Below, in pieces: positions 36,196 to 44,120 of a stretch of DNA of 63,786 nucleotides (within the stretch, counting starts at the first letter, position 1; each line of letters starts with the position of its first letter). Position numbers and translations under genes: made by a program. The DNA lies in contig CAZZMO010000007.1 of assembly GCA_964655475.1 (NCBI GenBank), positions 1 through 63,786 on the forward strand, given 5' to 3'. The DNA is from VGMA01 sp964655475. Lineage in GTDB: Bacteria > Chlamydiota > Chlamydiia > Chlamydiales > VGMA01. The notes beneath the pieces were generated by a model that was not told the origin of the DNA, did not search any database, and saw only the letters and a program-made list of their open reading frames with translations.

Positions 36196-36872
36196 GAAAG
36201 GCTCCAATCGATGGGGGTTTTCCCCCACTCTGTTAAAAACATGTTTGCTTTCGAGAAGTGGCGACATCCGAAAAAGCCTGTCGCTGAAAAAGGTGACGGG
36301 TGGGCCGACTTCAGTACTGCGTGGGGATGTTTTCTTTGACTTAAGACTCTTTCACACTTCTCTTCTGCAGACTTGCCCCAGAGGATGAAAACCATAGGGT
36401 CTTCTCGGTCACAAAGCTTCGAAATAACGGCATCGGTAAAGGTTTCCCAGCCCCTTCCGTAGTGGGACTTGGGCTGCCCTTCTGAGACGGTGAGGGTTGC
36501 ATTGAGAAGAAGTACCCCTTGTTTTGCCCAAGGGATCAAACTGCCGTGAGATGCTGGCGTTACACCGACATCCTGGGCGAGCTCTTTGTAAATGTTTTTT
36601 AGCGATGGAGGTAGCGTTACACCGGGCTCTACACTGAAGGAAAGGCCGTGAGCTTGCCCCGGTCCATGGTATGGGTCTTGCCCCATGATCACTACTTTCA
36701 CCTTTTCAAAAGGGGTGTAGAGGAAGGCGTGAAATACCTTCTCCATGGGGGGATAAACCACGACTCCCCGATCAACTTCTTTTTGAATGAACTCCTTGAG
36801 TTCTGCTATATAGGGCTTTTTAAGCTCCTCGTCTAAGACAGAGCGCCACCCTTTTTCTATCATCATTGCCAT
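36192..36872 (-). CDS. ung: uracil-DNA glycosylase (family 1)
   Basis: 226 residues. Removes uracil from DNA as the first step of base-excision repair. Catalytic block VVIMGQDPYHGPGQAHGLSFSV (Asp in GQDPY) at about 60-80 and the minor-groove loop AHPSPFSA near 200 are intact. The ATG at 36872 is preceded after 6 nt by TATACT with a TTGGAA 17 bp further on, and there is no Shine-Dalgarno; an upstream TTG would add 17 residues. Coupled to the downstream MFS gene by a GTGA overlap. Confidence 0.96.
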   Translation of the reverse strand: MAMMIEKGWRSVLDEELKKPYIAELKEFIQKEVDRGVVVYPPMEKVFHAFLYTPFEKVKVVIMGQDPYHGPGQAHGLSFSVEPGVTLPPSLKNIYKELAQDVGVTPASHGSLIPWAKQGVLLLNATLTVSEGQPKSHYGRGWETFTDAVISKLCDREDPMVFILWGKSAEEKCERVLSQRKHPHAVLKSAHPSPFSATGFFGCRHFSKANMFLTEWGKTPIDWSLS

Positions 36873-36878
36873 GGGGTC

Positions 36879-36907
36879 AGTATAGTGAGGAGGGAGATTT
36901 TTTCCAA
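36879..36907 (-). promoter_or_regulatory. predicted promoter of ung
   Basis: On the minus strand TTGGAA (36907-36902), 17-bp spacer, TATACT (36884-36879), then 6 nt to the ATG. The first transcribed base would be the A of the start codon. Confidence 0.55.
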
Positions 36908-36955
36908 GTTGACACAAACACAAACCTCATCGCATGATGTTAGTCCTCTCTTGAT

Positions 36956-37031
36956 CTGGGTGTAGCGCAGCTTGGTTTAGCGCACAAGCCTGGGGGGCTT
37001 GGGGTCGGAGGTTCAAATCCTCTCACCCAGA
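36956..37031 (+). tRNA. tRNA-Pro (GGG)
   Basis: Full cloverleaf: acceptor CTGGGTG / CACCCAG, D-arm GCGC...GCGC, anticodon stem CAAGC / GCTTG with loop CTGGGGG, anticodon GGG, T-arm GGAGG-TTCAAAT-CCTCT (one G-T pair). The 3' CCA is not encoded. It stands alone between the divergent ung promoter and the Cys-rich gene. Confidence 0.97.
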
Positions 37032-37041
37032 TTTTTCTCTT

Positions 37042-37053
37042 TGTAACGTTACA
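37042..37053. repeat. 12-bp palindrome TGTAACGTTACA, copy 2
   Basis: Intergenic copy 11 bp after tRNA-Pro. Identical to those at 10316, 45076 and 63380. Confidence 0.6.
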
Positions 37054-37135
37054 GTTTCTTCTAGAGCTCTTATAATCAATAGCGTAAAAATATTACACCC
37101 CTCCTCTGCTATCCTTTTTAGAAAAAGGGGGCGTT

Positions 37136-37429
37136 ATGGCCAAAAGAAAAAAAACTACCTCCTCCCCATCGGGAGAGAGCGTCTGTGACAACGTCGATAC
37201 TGTCACAGCTTGCTATTGTACGCATCAAAGAGGGTATGAGCCGATTGACAACTCAGACGCTTGCTTGTATCAACAAGGCTCTTGGGTCGAAATTGAAGTT
37301 CCGGCTGATCTTTGTGACTGTTTATATATGAATGTGTGTCCAACTGTTCCTGGTTGTTATTGGGATAGTGATACTTCAAGCTGTGTCATGAGAACTGGCG
37401 ACGCTTGTGAATCTACTGAATCAGAGTAA
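37136..37429 (+). CDS. cysteine-rich small protein, 97 residues
   Basis: Ten cysteines in 97 residues (for example ACYC, LCDC, NVCP, PGCYW), but no signal peptide; the N-terminus is basic then Ser/Thr-rich (MAKRKKTTSSPSGES). A GGGGG run lies five nt before the ATG, and a strong terminator follows, so it is a one-gene unit. No family recognised. Possibilities are a disulfide-bonded envelope or spore-like coat protein of the infectious form, a metal-binding protein, or a type III secretion substrate with an unstructured N-terminus. All are inference. Confidence 0.65.
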   Translation: MAKRKKTTSSPSGESVCDNVDTVTACYCTHQRGYEPIDNSDACLYQQGSWVEIEVPADLCDCLYMNVCPTVPGCYWDSDTSSCVMRTGDACESTESE

Positions 37430-37440
37430 TTGATTTCCGA

Positions 37441-37470
37441 TTCTGGGGCTTTTTGCCCCAGAATTTTCTT
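37441..37470 (+). terminator. rho-independent terminator of the Cys-rich gene
   Basis: Perfect 9-bp stem TTCTGGGGC / GCCCCAGAA with TTTTT loop, followed by TTTTCTT. Confidence 0.9.
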
Positions 37471-37471
37471 A

Positions 37472-37691
37472 TGTGGAAAACCCTGTCCAAAACTTGTTCA
37501 TTTTTTGGCGAAAAAATTGTCGATAACTTCCTCGTGTTGATAACTGGCAAGATATCAACAGGTTTTGTACATCTTATAAACACCCACCTTTCTCTATGAA
37601 AAAACCAGTGTTTTCAACATTTCCACAGCCCCAGAAGAAGAAGAAAACTACTAGAAATATATATTTATTCAAAAAAGGGGATTGTGGAAAA
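37472..37691. other. cluster of DnaA-box-like sites in a gene-free AT-rich stretch, candidate oriC
   Basis: Within 220 bp I see sites close to the DnaA box TTATCCACA: TTTTCCACA on the minus strand at 37472-37480 and 37683-37691, TTATCGACA at 37518-37526 (minus), TTATCAACA at 37535-37543 (minus), and weaker ones ATATCAACA (37552), TTATAAACA (37574), TTTTCAACA (37611), ATTTCCACA (37619). An A/T-only run lies at about 37655-37677, fitting an unwinding element. The interval 37430-37755 has no gene. The next genes are homologues of a pair that lies close to hemB in Chlamydia. Confidence 0.55.
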
Positions 37692-37755
37692 TGAGTAGAT
37701 AAGTGAGGTGTTTTTGTTCTTACCTGAGTCCTTTTTCTCCTTTGAAGAGTGTCAA

Positions 37756-38319
37756 ATGGATGATCTTTTCCTTTTAGATCAGCCGATTTATGTCGCATTG
37801 AACCGTTTGAGAAAAAGAGAATGGAAACATAAGATTGCGATCAAAATTCCAGAACATGTGGTGATTGTTCAAAAAGAACTCGTGACCATAGAGGAAGGGG
37901 TTACAATCGCTCCTTTCGCCTACATTGAAGGGCCCTGTTATATTGGAAAAAATTCCCAAATCGGACATGGAGCCTTCATACGTCCCTACACGTATCTAGC
38001 AGAAGGATCAGTTGTAGGGCATGCAAGTGAAGTGAAGGAGTCTATTTTTTTCAAAGGTGCCAAAGCTCCCCATTTTTGCTACGTTGGTGATTCAATCCTC
38101 GGAAGAGAAGTCAATCTCGGAGCAGGGACAAAATGTGCAAATGTCCGCTTCGATAAAAAAGAGATCTTCTTGCGCCGCCATGGTGAGAAGGTGTCAACAT
38201 CGAGAACAAAGTTAGGCGCCATCATGGGAGATTTTTCTCAGACTGGCTGCAATGTCGTTTTACAACCAGGAACCATTTTGGAGAAACGTGATGTTAGGCT
38301 TGCAACGGCTAAAGAGTGA
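37756..38319 (+). CDS. GlmU-like left-handed beta-helix protein
   Basis: 187 residues from the ATG at 37756. After a short N-terminal helix, hexapeptide-repeat turns follow: VTIEEGVTIAPFAYIEGPCYIG, SQIGHGAFIRPYTYL and SVVGHASEVKESIFFKGA, then NLGAGTKCANVRFD. This is the C-terminal (acyltransferase-like) half of GlmU without the uridylyltransferase domain. Chlamydiae have such a short GlmU-like protein; whether it acetylates glucosamine-1-phosphate or another sugar is not certain. It overlaps the next gene by 29 bp, so both are co-translated. Confidence 0.82.
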   Translation: MDDLFLLDQPIYVALNRLRKREWKHKIAIKIPEHVVIVQKELVTIEEGVTIAPFAYIEGPCYIGKNSQIGHGAFIRPYTYLAEGSVVGHASEVKESIFFKGAKAPHFCYVGDSILGREVNLGAGTKCANVRFDKKEIFLRRHGEKVSTSRTKLGAIMGDFSQTGCNVVLQPGTILEKRDVRLATAKE

Positions 38320-39172
38320 TTTTGAAGTAGCTCTCGAAAAGAGTGTTGAAGGGATAACGGCCCCTCCCCTGCTTTTAGAGGCCCTACAATACGCTTTCGA
38401 TGGTGGAGGTAAGAGAATACGCCCCCTCATCGTTTTCATCGTTCAGGAGGCCTTAGGAAACGATTTAGATGTAACGAAAGCTGCACTTGCAACAGAGTAC
38501 TTCCACACCGCATCATTAATCGCAGATGATCTTCCCTGCATGGATGACGACAACTACAGAAGGCATCGCTACAGTCTCCATAAAGCCTATGGAGAGACGG
38601 TTGCTGTTCTTACAAGTTATGGAATGATCACAGAAGGGTTTCGAAAAATCTACGAAGCGATCGAAGAAATGAAAGTGTCACCAGAACCATTTTGTGCGAA
38701 CGCAGAAAAAGTGGGTTTATTGGCCCTAGAATGCGCTACAAGGTGTTCAGGGTACTCTGGGGCTGTCTCAGGTCAGTTTTACGATCTATTCCCCTCTAAA
38801 AGGGATTTCGAGATGCTCAGAAAGATCATCGATCTGAAAACGACAACTCTCTTTGAAGCGGCGTTTTATTTCGGATGGATTTTTGGTGGAGGTGATCTTA
38901 GAAAAGTTGATGAAGTAAAAAAACTCTCTTCCCACTTCGGGTTTGCTTTTCAGGTTGCTGATGATTTGAAAGATTACGAGCAGGACATGGGAAAAAAGAA
39001 TACGCTCAATACGGCTGTTTTACTCGGACAAGAAAAAGCCACTTCTCTCTTTCAAAGAGAAATGGCTTTGTTTCATGAGAAAGTAGACGAGTTAGGTCTT
39101 CGCTCAGAAAATATGAATACGATCATCCATCTACTAGAGAAGCTGGCTCCTCTTCCTGCACTTCCTCTTTGA
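38291..39172 (+). CDS. ispA: short-chain polyprenyl diphosphate synthase (IspA-type)
   Basis: 293 residues starting at ATG 38291 with GGAG nine nt upstream. It joins isopentenyl diphosphate units to make farnesyl or geranylgeranyl diphosphate. First aspartate-rich motif LIADDLPCMDDD (about 84-95), substrate block GGGKRIRP, and second motif QVADDLKDYEQD (about 222) are intact. Starts inside the GlmU-like gene and runs 50 bp into the convergent recA. Chain length cannot be decided by eye; I use ispA by analogy. Confidence 0.9.
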   Translation: MLGLQRLKSDFEVALEKSVEGITAPPLLLEALQYAFDGGGKRIRPLIVFIVQEALGNDLDVTKAALATEYFHTASLIADDLPCMDDDNYRRHRYSLHKAYGETVAVLTSYGMITEGFRKIYEAIEEMKVSPEPFCANAEKVGLLALECATRCSGYSGAVSGQFYDLFPSKRDFEMLRKIIDLKTTTLFEAAFYFGWIFGGGDLRKVDEVKKLSSHFGFAFQVADDLKDYEQDMGKKNTLNTAVLLGQEKATSLFQREMALFHEKVDELGLRSENMNTIIHLLEKLAPLPALPL

Positions 39173-40193
39173 GAGGAAGAACGTTGTCGTAGCGATCTCT
39201 TTGCTTTTCGAGAATGATTTTTTCAATCTCATCGGCAAGTTCTCTCTTCTGTTTGAGCTCGACTCTCGCCTGCTCTTTCCCTTGGAAGCGGTTCCCTTTG
39301 TAGCTGAGCCATGTCCCCTTCTTCTCGATGATTCCAAGGTCAACTCCCATATCGATGATTGAACCTGTGCGGGAAATCCCTTCGTTGAACAAGATGTCAA
39401 ATTCTGCGGTGCGGAACGGCGGCGCCATTTTGTTCTTGACCACTTTCACTTTGACGCGGTTTCCTACTTCAATGTTGTCAGCTCCTTTGATACTCGCAAT
39501 GCGGCGGATCTCTAGGCGGATTGAAGCGTAAAATTTGAGCGCTCTTCCCCCTGTTGTCGTCTCTGGGTTTCCAAACATCACTCCTACTTTTTCTCTGATC
39601 TGGTTGATGAAGACAGCGGCTGTGTTACTCTTAGAAAGAGTTGATGTGAGTTTTCTTAGAGCTTGAGACATCAGTCTCGCTTGTAAACCTACGTGTGTGT
39701 CTCCGATCTCCCCTTCGAGTTCGTTTTTGGGAACAAGGGCTGCAACAGAGTCGATGACGATGACATCGACAGCGTTCGATCTTGCGAGCATTTCTGCGAT
39801 GTTGAGCGCCTCTTCTCCTGAGTCTGGCTGAGAGATCAGAAGTTCATCGAGGTTGACTCCGATTTTTGCTGCGTATGAAGGATCTAGTGCGTGCTCTGCG
39901 TCGATGTACGCTGCAACTCCTCCCATTTTTTGGCAGTTTGCAACAATGTGTGTTGCAAGTGTTGATTTACCAGATGATTCTGGGCCAAAAATTTCAATTA
40001 CCCTTCCTCTCGGTACGCCGCTGATTCCAAGCGCTGCATCGAGTGCAATGGAGCCTGTCGGAATGACGCTGACGGTTCTTGTTAAGCTGTGTTTGCCGAG
40101 GGACATAATGGACCCTTCGCCAAACTGTTTTTCAATTTGCGCTACCGCTGCGGCAATCGCTTTTTTCTTTCCACTCATATCAGGATTGGTCAT
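39123..40193 (-). CDS. recA: recombinase RecA
   Basis: 356 residues, normal RecA length. Binds single-stranded DNA, drives strand exchange, and works downstream of RecBCD. Walker A GPESSGKST (about 70-78), Walker B VIVIDSVAALVP, L2-loop region FINQIREKVGVMFGNPETTTGG and the KNKMAPPFRTAEFDI segment are all present. Start at the ATG 40193 with AAGGAG at good spacing; the longer frame upstream lacks support. The last 50 bp overlap the convergent ispA. Confidence 0.98.
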   Translation of the reverse strand: MTNPDMSGKKKAIAAAVAQIEKQFGEGSIMSLGKHSLTRTVSVIPTGSIALDAALGISGVPRGRVIEIFGPESSGKSTLATHIVANCQKMGGVAAYIDAEHALDPSYAAKIGVNLDELLISQPDSGEEALNIAEMLARSNAVDVIVIDSVAALVPKNELEGEIGDTHVGLQARLMSQALRKLTSTLSKSNTAAVFINQIREKVGVMFGNPETTTGGRALKFYASIRLEIRRIASIKGADNIEVGNRVKVKVVKNKMAPPFRTAEFDILFNEGISRTGSIIDMGVDLGIIEKKGTWLSYKGNRFQGKEQARVELKQKRELADEIEKIILEKQRDRYDNVLPLKEEVQEEEPASLVDG

Positions 40194-40288
40194 GTAAAAC
40201 TCCTTCTCTATGGGTATCAACATAACAAAAAGATTGCGGAAAAAGAAAGAGTTATTTTTTCTAAAAAACATGTGTAAAAGGAGTCTCT

Positions 40289-41263
40289 ATGCTGTTTCTC
40301 GTTGGCGATATCGGTGGAACGAAAACGTTGCTCGCGATCTATCGAGTGGTGGGAAAAACGGTTGAATGTGTCAGACAAGAAAAATTTCAGAGTCGAGATC
40401 ACGCTTCTTTAGAAGAGGTGATCGATCTATTTCTCGAAAAAGAAAAAATCCAAAAAGCTTGCTTTGGTATTGCAGGGCCGATCGTCGACCAGGTTTGCAA
40501 GACAACGAACCTTCCCTGGGTAGTCAGTAGTAAAAAGATCTCTTCTCGCTTTAAAATCCCAAAGGTTTCTCTGATCAATGATTTAACTGCTCATGCATAT
40601 GGACTTCAAGGGCTCACGAAAAAAGAGCTCGTCGTCTTGAATAAAGGAAAAGCTGAGGAAAAGGGGAATCAGTGCTTTGTTGCTGCGGGGACGGGTCTTG
40701 GTGAAGCTCCCATTTTCTTCGATGGAAAGTCTTTAATTCCGAGTGGATCTGAAGGGGGGCACGCTGACTTTGCTCCGAGGAATGAAAGGGAGGTGGAGCT
40801 TTTCTTTTACTTAAGAAAGCAGTTTGGGCATGTCTCTTATGAGAGGGTTCTTTCAGGAAAGGGGCTCATCCATCTCTACCAGTTTTTGATCGATCAGGGG
40901 TATTACAAGGAGAAGGCTCTAGTAAAAAAAGAGGGGTCACAAGGGGATCTTGCTGCCGTGATTACAGAATTCGGGAAAAGTGGAAAGTGCCCCGCTTGTA
41001 AAGAGGCGATCAGGTGGTTTTGTTCCTTATATGGGGCAGAAGCTGGGAATTTCGCCCTGAAAGTTCTCGCTATCGGGGGTGTTTTCATTGGAGGGGGGAT
41101 CGCTCCTAAGATGATCGAAGAGATGCGTTCTGGAGAATTTATGGAGGCTTTCATTGATAAGGGGAGCTTTTCCCCTCTATTAAAGAAGATCCCTGTTTAT
41201 GTCGTTATGGATGCAAATACGGCATTAAAAGGGGCTGTTAATTTTCTAAAAAACCAGAGATAA
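40289..41263 (+). CDS. glk: glucokinase
   Basis: 324-residue glucokinase of the Glk (PF02685) family, phosphorylating glucose with ATP. N-terminal phosphate loop LVGDIGGTKTLLAIY, the sugar-binding LINDLTAHAYGL, AAGTGLGEA with the following EGGHADFAPRNERE, and C-terminal GGVFIGGGIAPKM are present. AAAGGAG lies seven nt before the ATG. Divergent from recA over 95 bp. Glucose use is plausible in environmental chlamydiae, which encode glucokinase unlike most Chlamydiaceae. Confidence 0.93.
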   Translation: MLFLVGDIGGTKTLLAIYRVVGKTVECVRQEKFQSRDHASLEEVIDLFLEKEKIQKACFGIAGPIVDQVCKTTNLPWVVSSKKISSRFKIPKVSLINDLTAHAYGLQGLTKKELVVLNKGKAEEKGNQCFVAAGTGLGEAPIFFDGKSLIPSGSEGGHADFAPRNEREVELFFYLRKQFGHVSYERVLSGKGLIHLYQFLIDQGYYKEKALVKKEGSQGDLAAVITEFGKSGKCPACKEAIRWFCSLYGAEAGNFALKVLAIGGVFIGGGIAPKMIEEMRSGEFMEAFIDKGSFSPLLKKIPVYVVMDANTALKGAVNFLKNQR

Positions 41264-41454
41264 AAACCATTTTATTTGAAAGTTTCATGATTATTAACAC
41301 CTTTTGCAGGTAACTTTCGACATTTGAAAATCAACCACTTAGTGCAAACCTCTAAACTTTAGTGAAAAAATGTTTTTAAAAAAAGAGTTTGTCATTTATA
41401 TGGGGGTTTAGATGAAAAACTTAAATATTATCAAAAAACCAAACGAGGTAAAAA
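41264..41454. promoter_or_regulatory. AT-rich upstream region of the porin gene
   Basis: A 190-bp gene-free stretch with A/T tracts precedes the porin gene. A TTGTCA (41389-41394) could be a -35 box but no well-spaced -10 is evident. The long spacing fits a strongly expressed, regulated gene. Confidence 0.3.
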
Positions 41455-42600
41455 ATGAACGGTGATTTAATGAAAAGAATACCATTGGTATTGGCTTCTC
41501 TTGCTTGCTCTGCGAACTTGTTCGCTGGCAGCAAAGACAAAGCTGACGACAAAGGTTGCTGCCCTAGAGAGCAGGAAGGCTGCTGCGCTATGGAGCTTGC
41601 TAACGGGAAAATGGGCTGCACATTACAAGCAGATCGTCCTGTTGTAGATCTTTGCCATGGCTTTGAGTTCGGAGTTTCAGCTCTATACTGGAAACCTTAC
41701 GTAGATGGAACAGAGTACGGTTACACAGATTACGGTGTAGCTGGTTCTCTTACAACTGCTCCAGTTAATGGAACGCTCCGCACTCCAGATATGGACATGG
41801 ATTGGGGCTTTAAAGTATCTTTAGGCTATCTCTTTTGCCAAGACGCTTGGCAAGCTGACCTAGAATTTACATTCTTCCAAGGCAGTGGTAGCGATAACTT
41901 CTCTAACTCTACAGCGAGCTGGGATCAGTACATTGTTCCAAATGCAACAGTTACAGGTTTAAGCATCCTTAACGGATCAAATGTAACTTCATTCCCAGAT
42001 GGTGGATCAAACATCAGTACAGATCTCTACCGTTTGAGCTTGATGTTATCAAGAGGAACATATGCAAGTAGATTCCTCAGCATCACTCCAGGATTTGCGT
42101 TGACAACAACATGGTTAGATATCAAACAAACCAACACATTTACTGATACTAACCACGTAAACTTCTACGAAATCAGAAAGTCTAACACATGGCACATTGG
42201 TCCTACAGGATCTCTTGACACAAGACTTGCTTTCGGAAGAACAGGTTGGAGTTTAACTGGTGAGTGGGATATGACACTCGGTTTTGGTAACACAGATGTT
42301 TCTCAAAACACATTCTTCTCGTCGAACTCAGCAACAAACTCAGTCTATATGGAAAATGATAGTATCACATTCTCACCAGAGACTCACGTGCTACTTGGCC
42401 TCCAGTATGACAGAGACTACTTCGATGCAACACAACACTTGACACTCATGGCTGGTTTAGATACCTATGTAATGTGGCAAGGTTTTAGAACGATCAGAAC
42501 AATGAATGGCGCGACAACATTACCGATCCAGTTTGACCAAAAAGATGGAAACGTCTTTGCAACAGTTGGATTGACAATCGCGATGAACTACCAGTTCTAA
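41455..42600 (+). CDS. MOMP-like outer-membrane porin (Lpg1974-like family)
   Basis: 381 residues. GAGG lies six nt before the ATG. The signal peptide (MKRIPLVLASLACSANLFA after a short leader) ends at ANLFA|GS. The mature N-terminus is cysteine-rich (KGCCPREQEGCC...MGC), then FEFGVSALYWKPYVDG begins alternating beta strands with aromatic girdles (WGFKVSLGYLF, LTGEWDMTLGFG, HVLLGLQYDRDYF) and the chain ends in MNYQF, the C-terminal Phe of outer-membrane barrels. It resembles the pore-forming MOMP-like proteins of Legionella, which are multiplied in Simkania-type chlamydiae. Confidence 0.85.
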   Translation: MNGDLMKRIPLVLASLACSANLFAGSKDKADDKGCCPREQEGCCAMELANGKMGCTLQADRPVVDLCHGFEFGVSALYWKPYVDGTEYGYTDYGVAGSLTTAPVNGTLRTPDMDMDWGFKVSLGYLFCQDAWQADLEFTFFQGSGSDNFSNSTASWDQYIVPNATVTGLSILNGSNVTSFPDGGSNISTDLYRLSLMLSRGTYASRFLSITPGFALTTTWLDIKQTNTFTDTNHVNFYEIRKSNTWHIGPTGSLDTRLAFGRTGWSLTGEWDMTLGFGNTDVSQNTFFSSNSATNSVYMENDSITFSPETHVLLGLQYDRDYFDATQHLTLMAGLDTYVMWQGFRTIRTMNGATTLPIQFDQKDGNVFATVGLTIAMNYQF

Positions 42601-42625
42601 TCGATTCTGTAGATTGGTCTTCAAG

Positions 42626-42655
42626 AGGGTAGGGCGAAAGCTCTACCCTTTTTCT
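42626..42655 (+). terminator. rho-independent terminator of the porin gene
   Basis: 10-bp stem AGGGTAGGGC / GCTCTACCCT (one G-T pair), GAAA loop, then TTTTTCTTTTTC. It overlaps the 3' end of the convergent acyP. Confidence 0.85.
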
Positions 42656-42876
42656 TTTTCTATGAATACTTGATCGATGCGGTGAGCCCCTGGGTGGGCG
42701 CAAATAGCAGAGATTAAAGTTCTTGATATCTCTTCAGTCCCCTCTAAAGTAACCTCTACAGAGCCATCCTCAAGATTCTTTGCTGTGCAATTGAGTCCCA
42801 TTTCCTTCGCAACTTTTTGAGTGATGGCCCGAAAGCCAACCCCTTGTACCTTACCGGTTATGCGCAAACGAATCAT
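42643..42876 (-). CDS. acyP: acylphosphatase
   Basis: 77 residues, slightly shorter than the usual 90. Start MIRLRITGKVQGVGFR with the catalytic Arg of GVGFR; the catalytic Asn is in TAKNLEDGSVEV. Hydrolyses carboxyl-phosphate bonds such as acetyl phosphate or 1,3-bisphosphoglycerate. The ATG lies 26 bp inside the dus gene, which it follows on the same strand, so yggT-dus-acyP form an operon. The 3' end runs through the porin terminator. Confidence 0.88.
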   Translation of the reverse strand: MIRLRITGKVQGVGFRAITQKVAKEMGLNCTAKNLEDGSVEVTLEGTEEISRTLISAICAHPGAHRIDQVFIEKEKG

Positions 42877-43834
42877 TGAGAAGAGATTCCATATCGAGAA
42901 GGTTCTGAGTCTTGTTGAGCTGGTCGCGGAAGTATCTTGCAAAGGGCATGTCTTTAAGATACCAGCAGCCAACTCGTCTCATGTCGAGAAGGGCCCTTCT
43001 TTCATCAGAGTGGGCTTTGATAAAGGAGAAGTGGAGGAGGAGCATCTCTTTGATGAAGGCCTCAGACCGCTCGATGGGGTCTTCTCCCTTGAGAAAGCGT
43101 TCTACATCTTCTGCAATCCAAGGAGCTCCGAGGGTTCCTCTTGATAAAAGGACCCCATCACAACCAGTAGTGTCGAGAATTTCCTTGGCGTTTTCTGGGG
43201 TGAAGATGTCACCGTTACCAATGACGGGGATGTTTTTAGCGGCCTTTTTAGCCCTAGCGACGTAGTCCCACTTGGCAGGGCCTCTATAGGCCTGCTCTCT
43301 CGTTCTTCCATGGACAAAAACGACCTGGGCTCCCGCTTCTTCGGCGATCCTTGTCACCTCTTCACAGTTGATCTGGTCATCATCCCATCCTGCTCTGATT
43401 TTCACTGTTACAGGGATCGATACAGCAGAGACAATCTGTTCGACAATCTTGCCGATCCGTACTGGGTCTTTGAGGAGGGCAGAGCCGCTCCCATCTTTTG
43501 TTACCTTATCAACGGGGCACCCGCAGTTGAGGTCGATGACATCAAAGCCGAGCCCTTCGACGATCCGGGCTGACTCAGCAGCAATTTCCACCTTAGAGCC
43601 GCAAAGCTGGGCTCCAATGGGGTGCATATCTTCTGTGTAGTCAAGGAGGCGGTATGTCCCTTGGTCGTGGCGCACAAGGGCGTCCATTTTAACCATTTCA
43701 CAGAAGATGAGCCCTGGGCCAAATAGGCGGGCCATTTTCCGGTAGGGGACGTCAGAACAACCGGCTAAGGGGGAGTAAAGGATGTTATTTTTGAGGGTCA
43801 ATTTCCCAATTTTTAGGGGGCGAACATAATTCAT
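42851..43834 (-). CDS. dus: tRNA-dihydrouridine synthase
   Basis: 327-residue FMN-dependent TIM-barrel enzyme of the DusB kind that reduces uridine in the tRNA D-loop. Signature block VIDLNCGCPVDKVTKDGSGSALL contains the catalytic Cys near residue 100; FVHGRTREQAYRGPAKWDY and IPVIGNGDIF are the RNA- and FMN-phosphate-binding segments. Start overlaps the yggT stop (ATGA), and AGGAGG lies just before the ATG. The acylphosphatase gene starts inside its end. Confidence 0.94.
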   Translation of the reverse strand: MNYVRPLKIGKLTLKNNILYSPLAGCSDVPYRKMARLFGPGLIFCEMVKMDALVRHDQGTYRLLDYTEDMHPIGAQLCGSKVEIAAESARIVEGLGFDVIDLNCGCPVDKVTKDGSGSALLKDPVRIGKIVEQIVSAVSIPVTVKIRAGWDDDQINCEEVTRIAEEAGAQVVFVHGRTREQAYRGPAKWDYVARAKKAAKNIPVIGNGDIFTPENAKEILDTTGCDGVLLSRGTLGAPWIAEDVERFLKGEDPIERSEAFIKEMLLLHFSFIKAHSDERRALLDMRRVGCWYLKDMPFARYFRDQLNKTQNLLDMESLLNDSFAHNR

Positions 43835-44082
43835 AGGAGGAACCTTAAAAAGAGACTTTCAGCAAATTGTAGGGCAAAGAAGGCAAGAAGGGGGCTCAAG
43901 TCGAGCATCCCTCCAATAGGGGGGATGACTTTTCGGAAGAGAGAGAGGTAAGGATCGGTGTAAAAGAGGATAAAATGGGAAAAGCGATAGCGATAGAGGT
44001 TCGGAAACCACGAGAGTGCAATTCTCGCGATCAGCATGAAATAATAGGTCCGAAAGATCCAATGTACAATAAGAGCTAACAT
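43831..44082 (-). CDS. YggT-family membrane protein
   Basis: 83 residues with two hydrophobic segments (MLALIVHWIFRTYYFMLIA and the C-terminal LLAFFALQFAESLFLRFLL) and the YggT-type FYTDPYLSLFRKVIPPIGGMLDLSP between them. The family occurs in bacteria and chloroplasts and is linked to membrane/cell-division organisation, with no enzymatic role known. The first gene of the yggT-dus-acyP operon; its start lies 18 bp from the divergent GspL-like gene. TATGAT sits 8 nt before the ATG, with TGGACA 18 bp further upstream. Confidence 0.85.
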   Translation of the reverse strand: MLALIVHWIFRTYYFMLIARIALSWFPNLYRYRFSHFILFYTDPYLSLFRKVIPPIGGMLDLSPLLAFFALQFAESLFLRFLL

Positions 44083-44086
44083 CACT

Positions 44087-44120
44087 TACAATCATAGACA
44101 ATGAACGTTTTAGCTGTCCA
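44087..44120. promoter_or_regulatory. overlapping divergent promoters (yggT / gspL-like)
   Basis: Plus strand: TACAAT at 44087-44092, 8 nt before the GspL-like ATG (weak -35 TGTACA at 44063-44068). Minus strand: TATGAT at 44096-44091, 8 nt before the yggT ATG, with TGGACA at 44120-44115. The -10 boxes overlap by two bases, so the promoters should exclude each other. Confidence 0.5.

Noticed and set aside
41389..41417. Strong sigma-70 promoter for the porin
   Set aside because: A TTGTCA is present but no -10 box lies at acceptable spacing.
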